From Pseudomonas rhizophila (GTDB lineage: Bacteria; Pseudomonadota; Gammaproteobacteria; Pseudomonadales; Pseudomonadaceae): a stretch of DNA of 64,000 bases. The stretch spans positions 4,066,318 through 4,130,317 of the forward strand of contig NZ_CP024081.1 of NCBI RefSeq assembly GCF_003033885.1, read 5' to 3'. This document shows positions 55,059 to 64,000 of this stretch, piece after piece (position 1 is the first letter of the stretch; each line of letters begins with the position of its first letter). The translations under genes and the position numbers were made by a program. The notes beneath the pieces are model-generated. The model was not told where the DNA came from and searched no databases. It saw only the letters and a program-made list of their open reading frames with translations.

Positions 55059-56102
55059 ATGAAATTTTCCCTGTTCGTACACATGGAGCGCTGGGACGAA
55101 AGCGTCAGCCATCGCCAGTTGTTCGAAAACCTGAGCGAGCTGACCCTGATGGCCGAGGCCGGCGGTTTCAGCACCGTGTGGATCGGCGAGCACCACGCCA
55201 TGGAGTACACCATCTCGCCAAGCCCGATGCCATTGCTGGCGTACCTGGCCGGCAAGACCACCACGATTCACCTGGGCGCAGGCACCATCATCGCGCCGTT
55301 CTGGCACCCGCTGCGGGTGGCCGGCGAATGTGCGCTGCTGGATGTGATCAGCAATGGCCGCATGGAAGTCGGTCTGGCCCGGGGCGCCTATCAAGTGGAA
55401 TTCGACCGCATGGCGGGCGGCATGCCCGCCTCCTCCGGCGGTCAGGCTCTGCGGGAAATGGTCCCGGTGGTGCGTGCCCTGTGGCAAGGCGACTACGCCC
55501 ATGACGGCGAAATCTGGAAATTCCCCACCTCCACCAGCGTGCCCAAGCCGATTCGCAAACCCCACCCACCGATGTGGATCGCCGCCCGCGACCCGGATTC
55601 CCACAACTTTGCCGTCGCCAATGGCTGCAACGTCATGGTTACGCCGCTGATGAAGGGTGATGAAGAAGTCCTGGACCTGAAGAACAAGTTCCAGGCTGCC
55701 CTGGACAACAACCCTGACGTGCCGCGTCCACAACTGATGGTGCTGCGTCACACCCACGTGCATGCCGCCGACGATCCCGAAGGCTGGAAAATCGGCGCCC
55801 AGGCAATCTCCAAGTTCTACCGCACCTTCGATGCCTGGTTCGGCAACAAGCAAGTTCCGGTCAACGGCTTTCTGGCACCAAGCCCGGAAAAAAAATTCGC
55901 CGAGCGTCCGGAGTTCCAGCTGGAGAACATTCGCAAGAACACCATGATCGGCACCCCGCAGCAGATCATCGAACGGATCAAGTATTACCAGGAACTGGGT
56001 GTGGATGAGTTCAGCTTCTGGTGTGACAACAGCCTGTCCCATGCCGAGAAGAAGAAGTCCCTGGAGCTGTTTATCCAGCAGGTGGTGCCGGCCTTCAATT
56101 GA
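55059..56102 (+). CDS. Luciferase-like (LLM) flavin-dependent monooxygenase
   Basis: A 347-residue TIM-barrel flavin monooxygenase: MKFSLFVHMERWDESVSHRQ, TVWIGEHHAM, RVAGECALLDVISNGRMEVGLARG and a GTPQQIIERIKYY segment. It uses reduced FMN from the flavin reductase to hydroxylate or cleave its substrate. The start at 55059 has AGAGAAAGCG upstream; an upstream extension was rejected. It is the last gene of the importer operon, so import, reduction and oxidation are linked. Confidence 0.9.
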   Translation: MKFSLFVHMERWDESVSHRQLFENLSELTLMAEAGGFSTVWIGEHHAMEYTISPSPMPLLAYLAGKTTTIHLGAGTIIAPFWHPLRVAGECALLDVISNGRMEVGLARGAYQVEFDRMAGGMPASSGGQALREMVPVVRALWQGDYAHDGEIWKFPTSTSVPKPIRKPHPPMWIAARDPDSHNFAVANGCNVMVTPLMKGDEEVLDLKNKFQAALDNNPDVPRPQLMVLRHTHVHAADDPEGWKIGAQAISKFYRTFDAWFGNKQVPVNGFLAPSPEKKFAERPEFQLENIRKNTMIGTPQQIIERIKYYQELGVDEFSFWCDNSLSHAEKKKSLELFIQQVVPAFN

Positions 56103-56134
56103 TATCCAACCCTGGAACCCACGGGGTCAGTTCC

Positions 56135-56237
56135 ACCGTCATCGCGAGCAGGCTCGCTCCCACAGGGGGGCTATGGCGTTCACATAATGAGTGAACACCC
56201 GCGGCCAATGTGGGAGCGAGCCTGATCGCGATGGCGG
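56135..56237. repeat. REP-like repeat, inverted orientation
   Basis: Two copies of the TGTGGGAGCGAGCCTG motif facing each other, GCGAGCAGGCTCGCTCCCAC at 56143-56162 and TGTGGGAGCGAGCCTGATCG at 56209-56228. Between them is a GTTCAC/GTGAAC hairpin. Confidence 0.85.
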
Positions 56238-56364
56238 CCTGACTGAGACAACGATGTCATATCTGCCAAATTCCCCCACTTCCCCGTCGCCGCCCCGCAA
56301 ACCTCTGTTCAGCGCCGATAAACCCCAATAACTTAACCGTTCAACGGATCAACTCTGATTAAGG

Positions 56365-57372
56365 ATGATGGGCGTGGGGAGTTATCGGTTGCTGCTGGCC
56401 ATGCTCGTGGCGATTTCCCACATGGGCGTGATGTTCGTAGGCTTCAACCCCGGCGTTGTTGCCGTGGTGTCGTTTCTGATTATCAGCGGTTTTGTGATGA
56501 CGCCCTTGATCGACAGGAGCTACAACGTCCCAGGGAAAATCGGCCTGTTCTACCTTGACCGATTGTTGAGACTTTACCCGCAGTTCCTTCTGTATTTCGT
56601 CCTCTCCTGCGCGGTGATCCATTTCCTGCTGCCGGGCACGCCACAGGCAGCGGCGCTGACAATCGAAAACATCGCCACCAGCCTGCCCATCGTGCCGCTG
56701 GGTTTCTATATGTTCGGCATCACTGTGCCGGAGATCCTGCCACCTGGCTGGTCTCTGGGGCTGGAGATGTGCTTTTACCTGCTGATCCCGTTTCTGATCC
56801 TTTATAAGGCCCGAGGCATTGCGTTCGCGGTGTCCGTAACGGTTTTCCTGGTCGCCTCGCTGGGCTACGTCAACACCGACATCTACGGCTACCGTCTACT
56901 GCCGGGCGTATTGTTCATCTTCCTGTGTGGCAGCTACCTGTACCACGCCCAGGCCAAAGGACTATGGGTCGCCTCCATCACCACGGTCGTGGCAGCGATA
57001 ATGTTCCTGGCCATTGTTGTCGGGTTCATTCCCCGCCGCCCCTTCAACGCAGAAGTAACCTTGGGCATAGTCTTGGGTGTGCCGGCGGTGCATGTGCTCA
57101 GCAGGCTCAAGCATCACTGGATGGATGAGTTTCTGGGGAATATCAGCTATGGCGTGTTCCTCAACCATTTTGTGGTGATGTACGTGTTGCGGGCGTTCTG
57201 GCCGGTTGAGTACAGCGCCCTGATGATTACACTGGTGCTGGTGTTGTCGCTGGCATTGAGTGGCTTGTCGTATTACTGCGTTGAGCGACCGGCGCTGAAG
57301 CTGCGCCACGCGTTGAGGGCGGGCGCTAAACGTGAGATCGCACAGATACCCGTGGGCCGCACACCGGCGTAG
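56365..57372 (+). CDS. Acyltransferase family 3 membrane protein
   Basis: A 335-residue protein with about ten membrane helices. It matches the acyltransferase-3 family (OafA-like): an early helix pair (RLLLAMLVAISHM), a conserved RLLRLYPQFLLYF segment after the first helices and WSLGLEMCFYLLIP in the middle. These enzymes acylate surface sugars or lipids. AAGG precedes the first ATG very closely; the ATG at 56368 is an alternative start. A terminator follows. Confidence 0.8.
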   Translation: MMGVGSYRLLLAMLVAISHMGVMFVGFNPGVVAVVSFLIISGFVMTPLIDRSYNVPGKIGLFYLDRLLRLYPQFLLYFVLSCAVIHFLLPGTPQAAALTIENIATSLPIVPLGFYMFGITVPEILPPGWSLGLEMCFYLLIPFLILYKARGIAFAVSVTVFLVASLGYVNTDIYGYRLLPGVLFIFLCGSYLYHAQAKGLWVASITTVVAAIMFLAIVVGFIPRRPFNAEVTLGIVLGVPAVHVLSRLKHHWMDEFLGNISYGVFLNHFVVMYVLRAFWPVEYSALMITLVLVLSLALSGLSYYCVERPALKLRHALRAGAKREIAQIPVGRTPA

Positions 57373-57387
57373 CCGCTGACCCCGAAT

Positions 57388-57427
57388 AAAAAAATGCCCG
57401 GATTAGTTTCCGGGCATTTTTTGTTTT
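57388..57427. terminator. Bidirectional terminator between convergent genes
   Basis: Stem ATGCCCGG / CCGGGCAT with an A-run on the left and T-rich sequence on the right. It serves the acyltransferase on one strand and the siderophore receptor on the other. Confidence 0.9.
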
Positions 57428-57440
57428 CAGAACAGCGCAC

Positions 57441-59567
57441 TCAGAACGTCACGCTGGCACTCAGGCGGGCGGTACGCGGTTCGCCGACATTGACCTGCAA
57501 TTGGCTGCCGGTGGAAGACGGGTAGTAATGTTTATCGAACAGGTTGTCCACGTTCAACTGCAACGAGGTCTTGTGCCCCAATACCGGTGACTCCCAGCGC
57601 AGGAAGGCATCAGCCACGGTGTAGCTGCTGAGCCAGAAATCGTTGGCGTTGTTGGCGGCGCGCTCGCCGACGTAACGGGCACCGGCGCCGGCGTGCCAGG
57701 CGCCGAATTCGGCAGGCACGTTCAGGTGGTGGGTCAGGTACAGGCTGGCGGTGTGCTTGGGTGCGTTGGCCAGGCGGTGGCCTTCGTCATCCGGATCGTC
57801 GAGGATTTCCGTGTGGGTGTAGGCGTAGGTGCCGATCAGATCCCAACGCTCGGCCAGACGACCGGTGACGTCGAGTTCCAGACCTTGGGAGCCGACTTTG
57901 CCGGCGGCTTCTGCCAACGTGACGCCATTGACCGTGGAGGACGTTACGACGTTCTTCTTCACGATGTCATACAGCGCAAGGTTGATGTTCAGGCCCGGTA
58001 GCGGGTCGTATTTGGCGCCGATTTCATAACTGCGGCCCTCCTCTGGATCGAAGGTGTTGCCGGCATCGTCCACGTCATCGTTGGGTTTGAAGGAGCGACT
58101 GTAGTTGCCATACAGCGACAGGTTGTCGGTGGCTTTGTAGACCAGCCCCAGGAACGGTACAAAAGCGTCGCCGTTGTCATCGCGGTTGACCACATAACGG
58201 CTGCCCAAACCTTGGTCGCTGTATTGATCGTAATGCTGGTAGCGGCCACCCAAGACTAGAATCCAGTGGTCGTCGAGGTGCCAGTTGTCCTTGAGATAAA
58301 CGGAGCTGGAGGTCAACTGGTTACTCAGGTCGCTTTGGGGAGCACTGATCTGGCTTGGCTCTGGCAGGTTGCCGTAGATCGGCGAAGTGATGTCGAAACC
58401 ACCCTGAGCAGTATTGCGGTAGGTCTTGCCACGAAATTGGTCAGACACTTGATTGTCAGCCCCAACCAGCAGGTCATGACGCTGACCAAACAATTGCTGC
58501 CTGCCGATGAAATCCCAGCTGGCGTAGCGGGTTTCATCGTCATAGTGAGCACCGTTGGCGGCACGGCGCAAATTATTACCCGTCAGCGAATTGGGCTGCG
58601 CAATCGAAAGACTATACCGATCATTGTTCCAACCATAGGTCACGCGGGTCTTCCACGCTTCACTCAGCTCATACTCAAACCGCGCTGTCGCCGTTTCGCG
58701 AATCCCCACGCTTTTGGCCCAAGGCTCATCAAGGCGCTTGTTGTAGTCAATGTCGGCCGGATGCCCGTCGGTGAATACGGTGCCGCGGTCGAAGGGATTG
58801 GAATATTCGTTGTACTCATAACTGAGGTTCAACGAGGCCCGCTCACCCGTCCAGGTCAGGGACGGCGCCACCAGCGTGCTCTCGTTGACGCCATAGTTGC
58901 GCCAATAATCCTCATGCCCACGCTCGGCGATCAACCGATACGCCAGGCCGGTATCGCCCAACGGCCCGGTGGTATCCAGGGCCATGGTGCCGCCACCTTC
59001 GCTGTAGGCCGAGCCGCTCAGTGTGGTGCTCTGGGTGTATTCGGGTTTCTTGCTGATGATGTTGACCAGGCCGCCGGGCTCCAGCGCGCCGTATAACATC
59101 GAGGCCGGGCCCTTGAGCACTTCGACCCGCTCGGTGGTGGCGCTGAAGTTACGTCCCAGGTTCGAACGCACACCATCGCGCAGGATCGAGCCGTCATCGT
59201 TGGTGCCGAAACCGCGCTTGACCAGCGAATCCCGCGAACCGCCCAGGGTATTGCCCTGGCTGACGCCGCTGACAAATTTCATCGCATCGCCCAGCGAGCG
59301 CACCTGATAGTCCGCCAGGGTCTGCCGGGTCACCACGTTGATCGACTGCGCCTCTTCCTTGATCGGTACATCGCTTTTGCTCGCGGTGCTGGCTTGCGAC
59401 GCCGTGTACCCTTCGTCCTGAGTGATGCGACTGCCCTGGATGTCCGTGGTTGGCAGTTCGAGAATGTCCTGCGCCCACAAAGGGCTTGCAATGAAACAGC
59501 AGGACAGCGTTGGCAACACGCGTTTAAAAAAGGCGTTGCGGGTAGCGAGAGGGGTGGAACGATTCAA
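57441..59567 (-). CDS. TonB-dependent siderophore receptor
   Basis: A 708-residue outer-membrane receptor. It has a signal peptide, a TonB-box-like region near residue 35, a plug domain with the siderophore-receptor signature (RVEVLKGPASMLYG, GGLVNIISKKP) and a 22-strand barrel ending in Phe. It imports a ferric siderophore, probably one made by another species. The start is a TTG at 59567 because no ATG is available in frame. A Fur-box-like site lies upstream. Confidence 0.88.
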   Translation of the reverse strand: MNRSTPLATRNAFFKRVLPTLSCCFIASPLWAQDILELPTTDIQGSRITQDEGYTASQASTASKSDVPIKEEAQSINVVTRQTLADYQVRSLGDAMKFVSGVSQGNTLGGSRDSLVKRGFGTNDDGSILRDGVRSNLGRNFSATTERVEVLKGPASMLYGALEPGGLVNIISKKPEYTQSTTLSGSAYSEGGGTMALDTTGPLGDTGLAYRLIAERGHEDYWRNYGVNESTLVAPSLTWTGERASLNLSYEYNEYSNPFDRGTVFTDGHPADIDYNKRLDEPWAKSVGIRETATARFEYELSEAWKTRVTYGWNNDRYSLSIAQPNSLTGNNLRRAANGAHYDDETRYASWDFIGRQQLFGQRHDLLVGADNQVSDQFRGKTYRNTAQGGFDITSPIYGNLPEPSQISAPQSDLSNQLTSSSVYLKDNWHLDDHWILVLGGRYQHYDQYSDQGLGSRYVVNRDDNGDAFVPFLGLVYKATDNLSLYGNYSRSFKPNDDVDDAGNTFDPEEGRSYEIGAKYDPLPGLNINLALYDIVKKNVVTSSTVNGVTLAEAAGKVGSQGLELDVTGRLAERWDLIGTYAYTHTEILDDPDDEGHRLANAPKHTASLYLTHHLNVPAEFGAWHAGAGARYVGERAANNANDFWLSSYTVADAFLRWESPVLGHKTSLQLNVDNLFDKHYYPSSTGSQLQVNVGEPRTARLSASVTF

Positions 59568-59610
59568 GACGCAGCACTCACAGAGGGATGTTAATGAGAG
59601 AGAATATACT

Positions 59611-59627
59611 TTGAGAATGATTCCCAG
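59611..59627 (-). promoter_or_regulatory. Fur-box-like site
   Basis: TTGAGAATGATTCCCAG overlaps the expected promoter of the siderophore receptor. It matches the GAGAATnATTC pattern of Pseudomonas Fur sites and would repress the receptor under iron-rich conditions. Confidence 0.6.
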
Positions 59628-59662
59628 TAAATATTTCTAACGCTTTCCCGCTTGACCCGCGC

Positions 59663-59694
59663 AAAAAAAAGACGCCGGATCACTCCGGCGCCTT
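59663..59694 (-). terminator. Terminator after the symporter gene
   Basis: Stem CGCCGG / CCGGCG with an eight-base A-run on the plus strand left side (T-run on the minus strand). It ends the DUF4212-symporter transcript. Confidence 0.85.
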
Positions 59695-59733
59695 TGTTCG
59701 TTTCCCACCCCTGTTATCAGGGCTTACCGCACA

Positions 59734-61503
59734 TCAATGATCGATGGCCGCACCCGCCCCCCTTGGAACCCGGATATCTTCCACCAGGTGCTGAATGTGC
59801 TCCGGCGGCGGCGCGGTAAAGCGTGACACCACCACCGCGGCTACGAAGTTGAAGAGCATCCCCAGGGTGCCGATGCCTTCGGGCGATACGCCCAGCCACC
59901 AGTGCTCGGCAGTGTTCATCGCCGGATTGATGAATTTGAAGTAGACGATGTAGGTGAATGTAAACGTCAGCCCCACAATCATCCCCGCGATCGCGCCTTC
60001 GCGGTTCATGCGTTTGGAGAAGATCCCCATGACAATCACCGGGAAGAACGAGGACGCCGCCAGTCCAAAGGCGAACGCCACCACCTGGGCCACGAATGCC
60101 GGCGGGTAGATACCGAACAACCCGGCAATCAGCACCGCCACGCCAGCGGCGATCCGGGCGGCCAGCAACTCTTGCTTTTCAGTGATCCTGGGCATGATGT
60201 TGCTTTTGAGCAGGTCATGGGAGACCGATGTGGAAATCACCAGCAGCAACCCCGCTGCCGTCGACAGCGCCGCCGCCAGGCCACCGGCGGCAATCAGGGC
60301 GATGACCCAGCCTGGCAACCCGGCAATCTCCGGGTTGGCCAGAACCATGATGTCGTTGTCGACATACAGTTCGTTGGCCACCGGTGAAACCTGGTTGCTC
60401 AGCAGCCGCTGCTCGTTCGCCCCGCGTTCACCCGTGAAGCTCGGCGCGCCGACCAGGGCTGCCCCCGGGCCATACTGGATGATGCCGTCGTTGTTCTTGT
60501 CCGCCCAGGCGATCAGCCCCGAATTTTCCCAGGTCTTGAACCATGTTGGCGCGGTGGCGTAGCTGACGTTGGGGATCGAGGTCAGCAGATTGGTGCGCGC
60601 GAAAGCCGCCACGGCCGGCGCGGTGGTGTAGAGGACAGCGATGAACAGCAGTGCGTAACCTGCTGACTTGCGCGCATCACGCACTGTCGGGGTGGTGAAG
60701 AAACGCACGATCACATGAGGCAGGCCCGCAGTCCCGACCATCAGCGCCATGGTGATGAAAAACACGTCGGTGGTCGATTTGGTGCCGTCGGTATAGGCCG
60801 TGAAACCCAGCTCCGCACCCAGCCCGTTGAGCCGCTCGATCACACTCTGGCCGGAGCCGGTGACCTCGCTGATGAAGCCCAGTTGCGGGATCGGATTACC
60901 GGTGATCATGATCGAGATGTAGATAGCCGGCACCATGTAGGCAAAAATCATCACGCAGTACTGCGCCACCTGCGTGTAGGTGATGCCCTTCATGCCGCCC
61001 AGCACGGAATAGAAGAACACGATGGCCATACCGATCATCACGCCGGTATTGATATCCACTTCCAGGTAACGGGAGAACACGATGCCCACACCGCGCATCT
61101 GCCCTGCCACATACGTGAAGGAAATGAAGATCACGCAGATCACCGCCACCACCCGCGCCGTCTGCGAGTAGTAACGCGCGCCGACGAACTCCGGGACAGT
61201 GAACTTGCCGAACTTGCGCAGATACGGCGCCAGACACATCGCCAGCAGCACATAGCCGCCGGTCCAGCCCATCAGGTAGACCGAGCCGTCATAGCCGGCG
61301 AAGGCGATGATCCCGGCCATGGAGATGAACGAGGCGGCCGACATCCAGTCGGCCCCGGTGGCCATGCCGTTGAGTACCGGGTGCACGCCTTTGCTGGCGA
61401 CGTAGTACTCGCTGGTGGAGCCGGCGCGCGTCCAGATGGCAATGGCGATATAGAGCGCAAAGGACGCACCGACGAACAGGTAGATCAGGGTTTGGGTATC
61501 CAT
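59734..61503 (-). CDS. Sodium:solute symporter (VC_2705/ActP-like)
   Basis: A 589-residue sodium:solute symporter with about 13 helices. Motifs include ASKGVHPVLNGMATGADWMS and GQMRGVGIVFSRYLEVD, typical of the acetate permease-like group. A hydrophilic insertion of about 70 residues (around residues 325-395) carries an EF-hand-like DKNNDGIIQ, making it longer than ActP. Paired with DUF4212 it fits the VC_2705-type two-subunit symporters. Substrate: a short-chain carboxylate is likely. Confidence 0.85.
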   Translation of the reverse strand: MDTQTLIYLFVGASFALYIAIAIWTRAGSTSEYYVASKGVHPVLNGMATGADWMSAASFISMAGIIAFAGYDGSVYLMGWTGGYVLLAMCLAPYLRKFGKFTVPEFVGARYYSQTARVVAVICVIFISFTYVAGQMRGVGIVFSRYLEVDINTGVMIGMAIVFFYSVLGGMKGITYTQVAQYCVMIFAYMVPAIYISIMITGNPIPQLGFISEVTGSGQSVIERLNGLGAELGFTAYTDGTKSTTDVFFITMALMVGTAGLPHVIVRFFTTPTVRDARKSAGYALLFIAVLYTTAPAVAAFARTNLLTSIPNVSYATAPTWFKTWENSGLIAWADKNNDGIIQYGPGAALVGAPSFTGERGANEQRLLSNQVSPVANELYVDNDIMVLANPEIAGLPGWVIALIAAGGLAAALSTAAGLLLVISTSVSHDLLKSNIMPRITEKQELLAARIAAGVAVLIAGLFGIYPPAFVAQVVAFAFGLAASSFFPVIVMGIFSKRMNREGAIAGMIVGLTFTFTYIVYFKFINPAMNTAEHWWLGVSPEGIGTLGMLFNFVAAVVVSRFTAPPPEHIQHLVEDIRVPRGAGAAIDH

Positions 61504-61514
61504 GCTCGTCGGCC

Positions 61515-61781
61515 TCAGTCTTCGTGGACGTCATATTTGCGATCGAGCTGATTCATCTTCCAGACATAGAAGAAGATCTCGAGCACAAAGACGTAGATGG
61601 ACCCCTGCTGGGCGAACCAGAATCCCAGGGGCGTACCGAAGAAGCTGATGGTGTTGAGCTGGTCAACCAGCAAAATGCCAAAGCCGAACGACACCAAGAA
61701 CCAGATTGCCAGCAATACCAGCATCCAGCGTAGGTTCTCCGTCCAGTAGGCACGCGCAGCCTGTTGCTTTTGAGTGGACAT
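61515..61781 (-). CDS. DUF4212 symporter small subunit
   Basis: An 88-residue protein with two membrane helices matching DUF4212: YWTENLRWMLVLLAIWFLVS and GTPLGFWFAQQGSIYVFVLE. It is always encoded directly before the large symporter subunit and starts at an ATG with GGGAG nine bases upstream. It lies 11 bases before the symporter start. Confidence 0.9.
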   Translation of the reverse strand: MSTQKQQAARAYWTENLRWMLVLLAIWFLVSFGFGILLVDQLNTISFFGTPLGFWFAQQGSIYVFVLEIFFYVWKMNQLDRKYDVHED

Positions 61782-61964
61782 GGAAATCAACTCCCGTTGT
61801 TTTTATTGTTTTCCACTCAAACCGTAGCAGTCGCTGGGCAGAGCGCTAGTACGACTTTCGTCTACCTTCGCCACTCTGGATATTGACATCCGCGTTCCCT
61901 CACTTACTGGGACGGGTTAAAGATCGCGGAAACCGCCGCAGTGATATCAAATCGCCCATTTCCC

Positions 61965-61991
61965 TAAAGCTTTGCCGTGCGCGGTCGAATG
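61965..61991 (+). promoter_or_regulatory. Predicted sigma-28 (FliA) promoter
   Basis: TAAA (61965-61968), 15-base spacer, GTCGAATG (61984-61991), close to the flagellar sigma-28 consensus TAAA-N15-GCCGATAA. It is 37 bases before the chemoreceptor start. Confidence 0.6.
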
Positions 61992-62028
61992 TATGCAATC
62001 AAAGTGATTTTTTACCCGGGAGCAACGG

Positions 62029-63825
62029 ATGCAGACGCTAAAGGCCTTGTACGAGTCTATCGAGATGCAGTTTTTCGATACGCTCACCAAAAAGCTGTCG
62101 AGCCTTTTCCTGCTGGTCGTGGTCAGTGGCTTGCTTTACTGGGTGGCAGTCAGTGCCCGCGCCGACATTGTGCTGCAGTTGCACACTGCGCAACTGGACC
62201 CCGCGCTGCTGGGGCAAGTCGAAGGCCGGCTCGACAGCCTCACCCATGCCCTGCTCTTCGGCGCGCTGCTGACGCTGTGCATGATCAGCTTCATGGTCTG
62301 GTACTTTCGCCACCTCATCGTGCGCCCCGTCACGGCCATGACCAAGGCCCTCGAGGAGATCGCCAGCGGCGAAGGCGACCTGTCCAAAGACCTGCCCCTG
62401 GTGACCCACGACGAAATCCGCGTGCTGGCCGACACTTGCAACCGCTTCCTGGCCAAGCAGCGGGAGATCATCAGTAATGTCCAGGCGCTGACCGTGCACA
62501 TTGCGGTCGAATCGGCCCGCTCGTTGAAAAACATCAGCGACTCCAGCGACAGCGCTACTCACCAGGCCCGCTTCGCCAAGGAAGTGATGGACCAGAGCAA
62601 CACCGCCGTAGGTCGCATCGAAGAAGTCTCGCGCCAGACTCAGGGCATTTCCAGCACCACTGCGCAGAACCTGAGCATGGCTCGCGACTCCTATGCAGAA
62701 CTGCTGGAAGTGACGGGCAACATCAGTGAAATCTCCAGCAGCCTCAATGAATTCGCCACGCTGGTAGGCGCCCTGAACCAACGTTCTTCGAGCATCAAGT
62801 CCATCGTTGGGCTGATCCAGCAGATCTCTGCCCAAACCAACCTGCTGGCCCTCAACGCGGCCATCGAAGCCGCCCGGGCCGGTGAAAGCGGTCGGGGGTT
62901 TGCCGTGGTGGCCGATGAGGTGCGCACCTTGGCGCAGAATGTCAGCCGGGCTACCGACGACATCTCACGAAACATCGACGCCATGCTCGAAGAAGTCAGT
63001 TCCACACATGAACAGACCAACCAGATCAGCCACAGCGCCCGGGAAACCCAGAAAGTCGTGGAGCGTGCCTCGGGCCATTTCGAAAGCATGATCGGCGACT
63101 TCGAATCCACCAATGGCAAGTTGGCCGATATCGCGTCCCATATCCAGCTTTTCGCCGAATCCAACACGGGTATCAACGAACGGGTTACGCAGATCCATGC
63201 CGACAGCCAGTCGATTGACCAGCGCATGCAACATTCGGCAACGGCTACCCGTGACTTGTCCGGTGTCGCTGAAAAGGTCCAGGCATTGTTGGGCCGGTTC
63301 GTGCTCGGCCATGGCAAGCTGGATGCCGCCATCACCCGGGCCAGCCAGTGCCGCGACAACCTCCAGGTCCAATTGGAGGCGCTGCAGCAGGATGGCCTCA
63401 ACCTGTTCGATCAGAACTACCAACTGATCCCCGGCACCGATCCCAAGCAATACATGACCAGCTACACCGAGCGTTTTGCCCAAGTCTGCCAGGAAGAATG
63501 CGACAAACTCACCCGCAGCACCCCGGGCGGCAAAGTCTCATTCATCGTCGACACCAAGGGTTATTGCCCAGTGAACAACAGCTGGGTTTCGAAACAACCG
63601 ACCGGTGACCGCGCCGTCGACCTGCCGGTGTGCCGCAACAAGCGCATCTTCAACGACCCGATCGGCCTGCGCGCGGCGGGCAACACCCAACGCTTCCTGC
63701 TCCAGACCTACCTGCGCGATACCGGGGAAATCATGACCGAGATCGACGTACCGTTCTTCTTCGGCGGCCGCCATTGGGGCAACTTGCGGGTCGGGTTCGA
63801 TGCGGCGGTGCTGCTGGCGGAGTGA
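62029..63825 (+). CDS. Methyl-accepting chemotaxis protein with C-terminal sensory-like domain
   Basis: A 598-residue chemoreceptor. Two N-terminal membrane helices (about residues 23-45 and 75-95) enclose a periplasmic loop of only about 30 residues; a HAMP domain follows (about 95-150), then the signalling domain with the hairpin [20 protein letters not shown]. The C-terminal 160 residues form a separate domain with [20 protein letters not shown] and a [12 protein letters not shown] segment. That domain must lie in the cytoplasm. GGGAGCAACGG precedes the ATG. Confidence 0.9.
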   Translation: MQTLKALYESIEMQFFDTLTKKLSSLFLLVVVSGLLYWVAVSARADIVLQLHTAQLDPALLGQVEGRLDSLTHALLFGALLTLCMISFMVWYFRHLIVRPVTAMTKALEEIASGEGDLSKDLPLVTHDEIRVLADTCNRFLAKQREIISNVQALTVHIAVESARSLKNISDSSDSATHQARFAKEVMDQSNTAVGRIEEVSRQTQGISSTTAQNLSMARDSYAELLEVTGNISEISSSLNEFATLVGALNQRSSSIKSIVGLIQQISAQTNLLALNAAIEAARAGESGRGFAVVADEVRTLAQNVSRATDDISRNIDAMLEEVSSTHEQTNQISHSARETQKVVERASGHFESMIGDFESTNGKLADIASHIQLFAESNTGINERVTQIHADSQSIDQRMQHSATATRDLSGVAEKVQALLGRFVLGHGKLDAAITRASQCRDNLQVQLEALQQDGLNLFDQNYQLIPGTDPKQYMTSYTERFAQVCQEECDKLTRSTPGGKVSFIVDTKGYCPVNNSWVSKQPTGDRAVDLPVCRNKRIFNDPIGLRAAGNTQRFLLQTYLRDTGEIMTEIDVPFFFGGRHWGNLRVGFDAAVLLAE

Positions 63826-63879
63826 TGCATTGCACCTGGCTCGGTGGTGATGCACATCCCGAGGCCATCCTAAAACAAC

Positions 63880-63968
63880 TGTGGGAGCGAGCCTGCTCGC
63901 GAAAGCGGTGGATCAGCAAACATCAATGCTGCTGACCTGATGCCATCGCGAGCAGGCTCGCTCCCACA
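63880..63968. repeat. REP-like inverted repeat
   Basis: TGTGGGAGCGAGCCTGCTCG at the left and its reverse complement at the right, about 45 bases apart, downstream of the chemoreceptor gene. Confidence 0.9.
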
Positions 63969-64000
63969 AGGGGATCGGTGGTGTATGCAAATCCCGAGGC

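Overview
The window comes from a Pseudomonas chromosome, most likely the P. fluorescens group. The evidence is the gene content (MuxABC-OpmB-type efflux operon, DUF1654, the cpATP-grasp/alpha-E/transglutaminase trio, Tpx), the high GC content, and several copies of the TGTGGGAGC...GCTCCCACA inverted repeat common in that group. The species is inferred, not proven.

Region 1, about 1-21845, is the right part of a temperate prophage integrated at the 3' end of a tRNA-Leu(UAA) gene. Its left end lies outside the window. It carries a lambda-like immunity region: a LexA-type CI repressor (2796-3677) diverging from a Cro-like protein, with three operator-like sites between them and two more matching sites at 5161-5200. 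The leftward operon holds cro, two small genes, a Rha-type antirepressor and a replication-type winged-helix protein. The rightward operon holds many small overlapping genes, RecT, a YqaJ/lambda-type exonuclease, a DUF2303 protein, a C5-cytosine methyltransferase, and a string of accessory genes ending in DUF4224 and a tyrosine integrase. Two genes sit between cI and the second operator pair, where lambda has rexAB. An AT-rich membrane-protein gene (12990-13691) runs against the rest. No structural or lysis genes are seen here; they are presumably to the left.

Region 2, 21846-42700, is core chromosome: tRNA-Leu and tRNA-Cys, a TSUP transporter, NudC, a dienoyl-CoA isomerase-like crotonase, the tripartite RND efflux operon (adaptor, two permeases, outer-membrane channel), thiol peroxidase, a DUF3313 lipoprotein, a two-gene unit whose second product resembles halovibrins, a GNAT gene with an internal deletion, and the transglutaminase/alpha-E/cpATP-grasp operon.

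Region 3, 43331-56102, looks like an uncharacterised flavin-dependent catabolic cluster: an AA_synth-family (DUF1185) protein, alpha/beta hydrolase, aldehyde dehydrogenase, two paralogous flavin reductases, a carboxymuconolactone-decarboxylase-like protein, a FCD-type GntR regulator, a Nudix hydrolase, a DUF1330 protein, an extra RibBA-like flavin biosynthesis protein, a polyamine-type ABC importer and a luciferase-like monooxygenase. Three near-identical 15-bp operator candidates (TATTATGGTATACCA) precede its three transcription units, so import, flavin supply and oxidation appear co-regulated. The substrate is unknown.

Region 4, 56365-63968, has an acyltransferase-3 membrane protein, a TonB-dependent siderophore receptor with a Fur-box-like site, a DUF4212 plus sodium:solute symporter pair, and a chemoreceptor with a C-terminal cytoplasmic sensory-like domain preceded by a sigma-28-like promoter.
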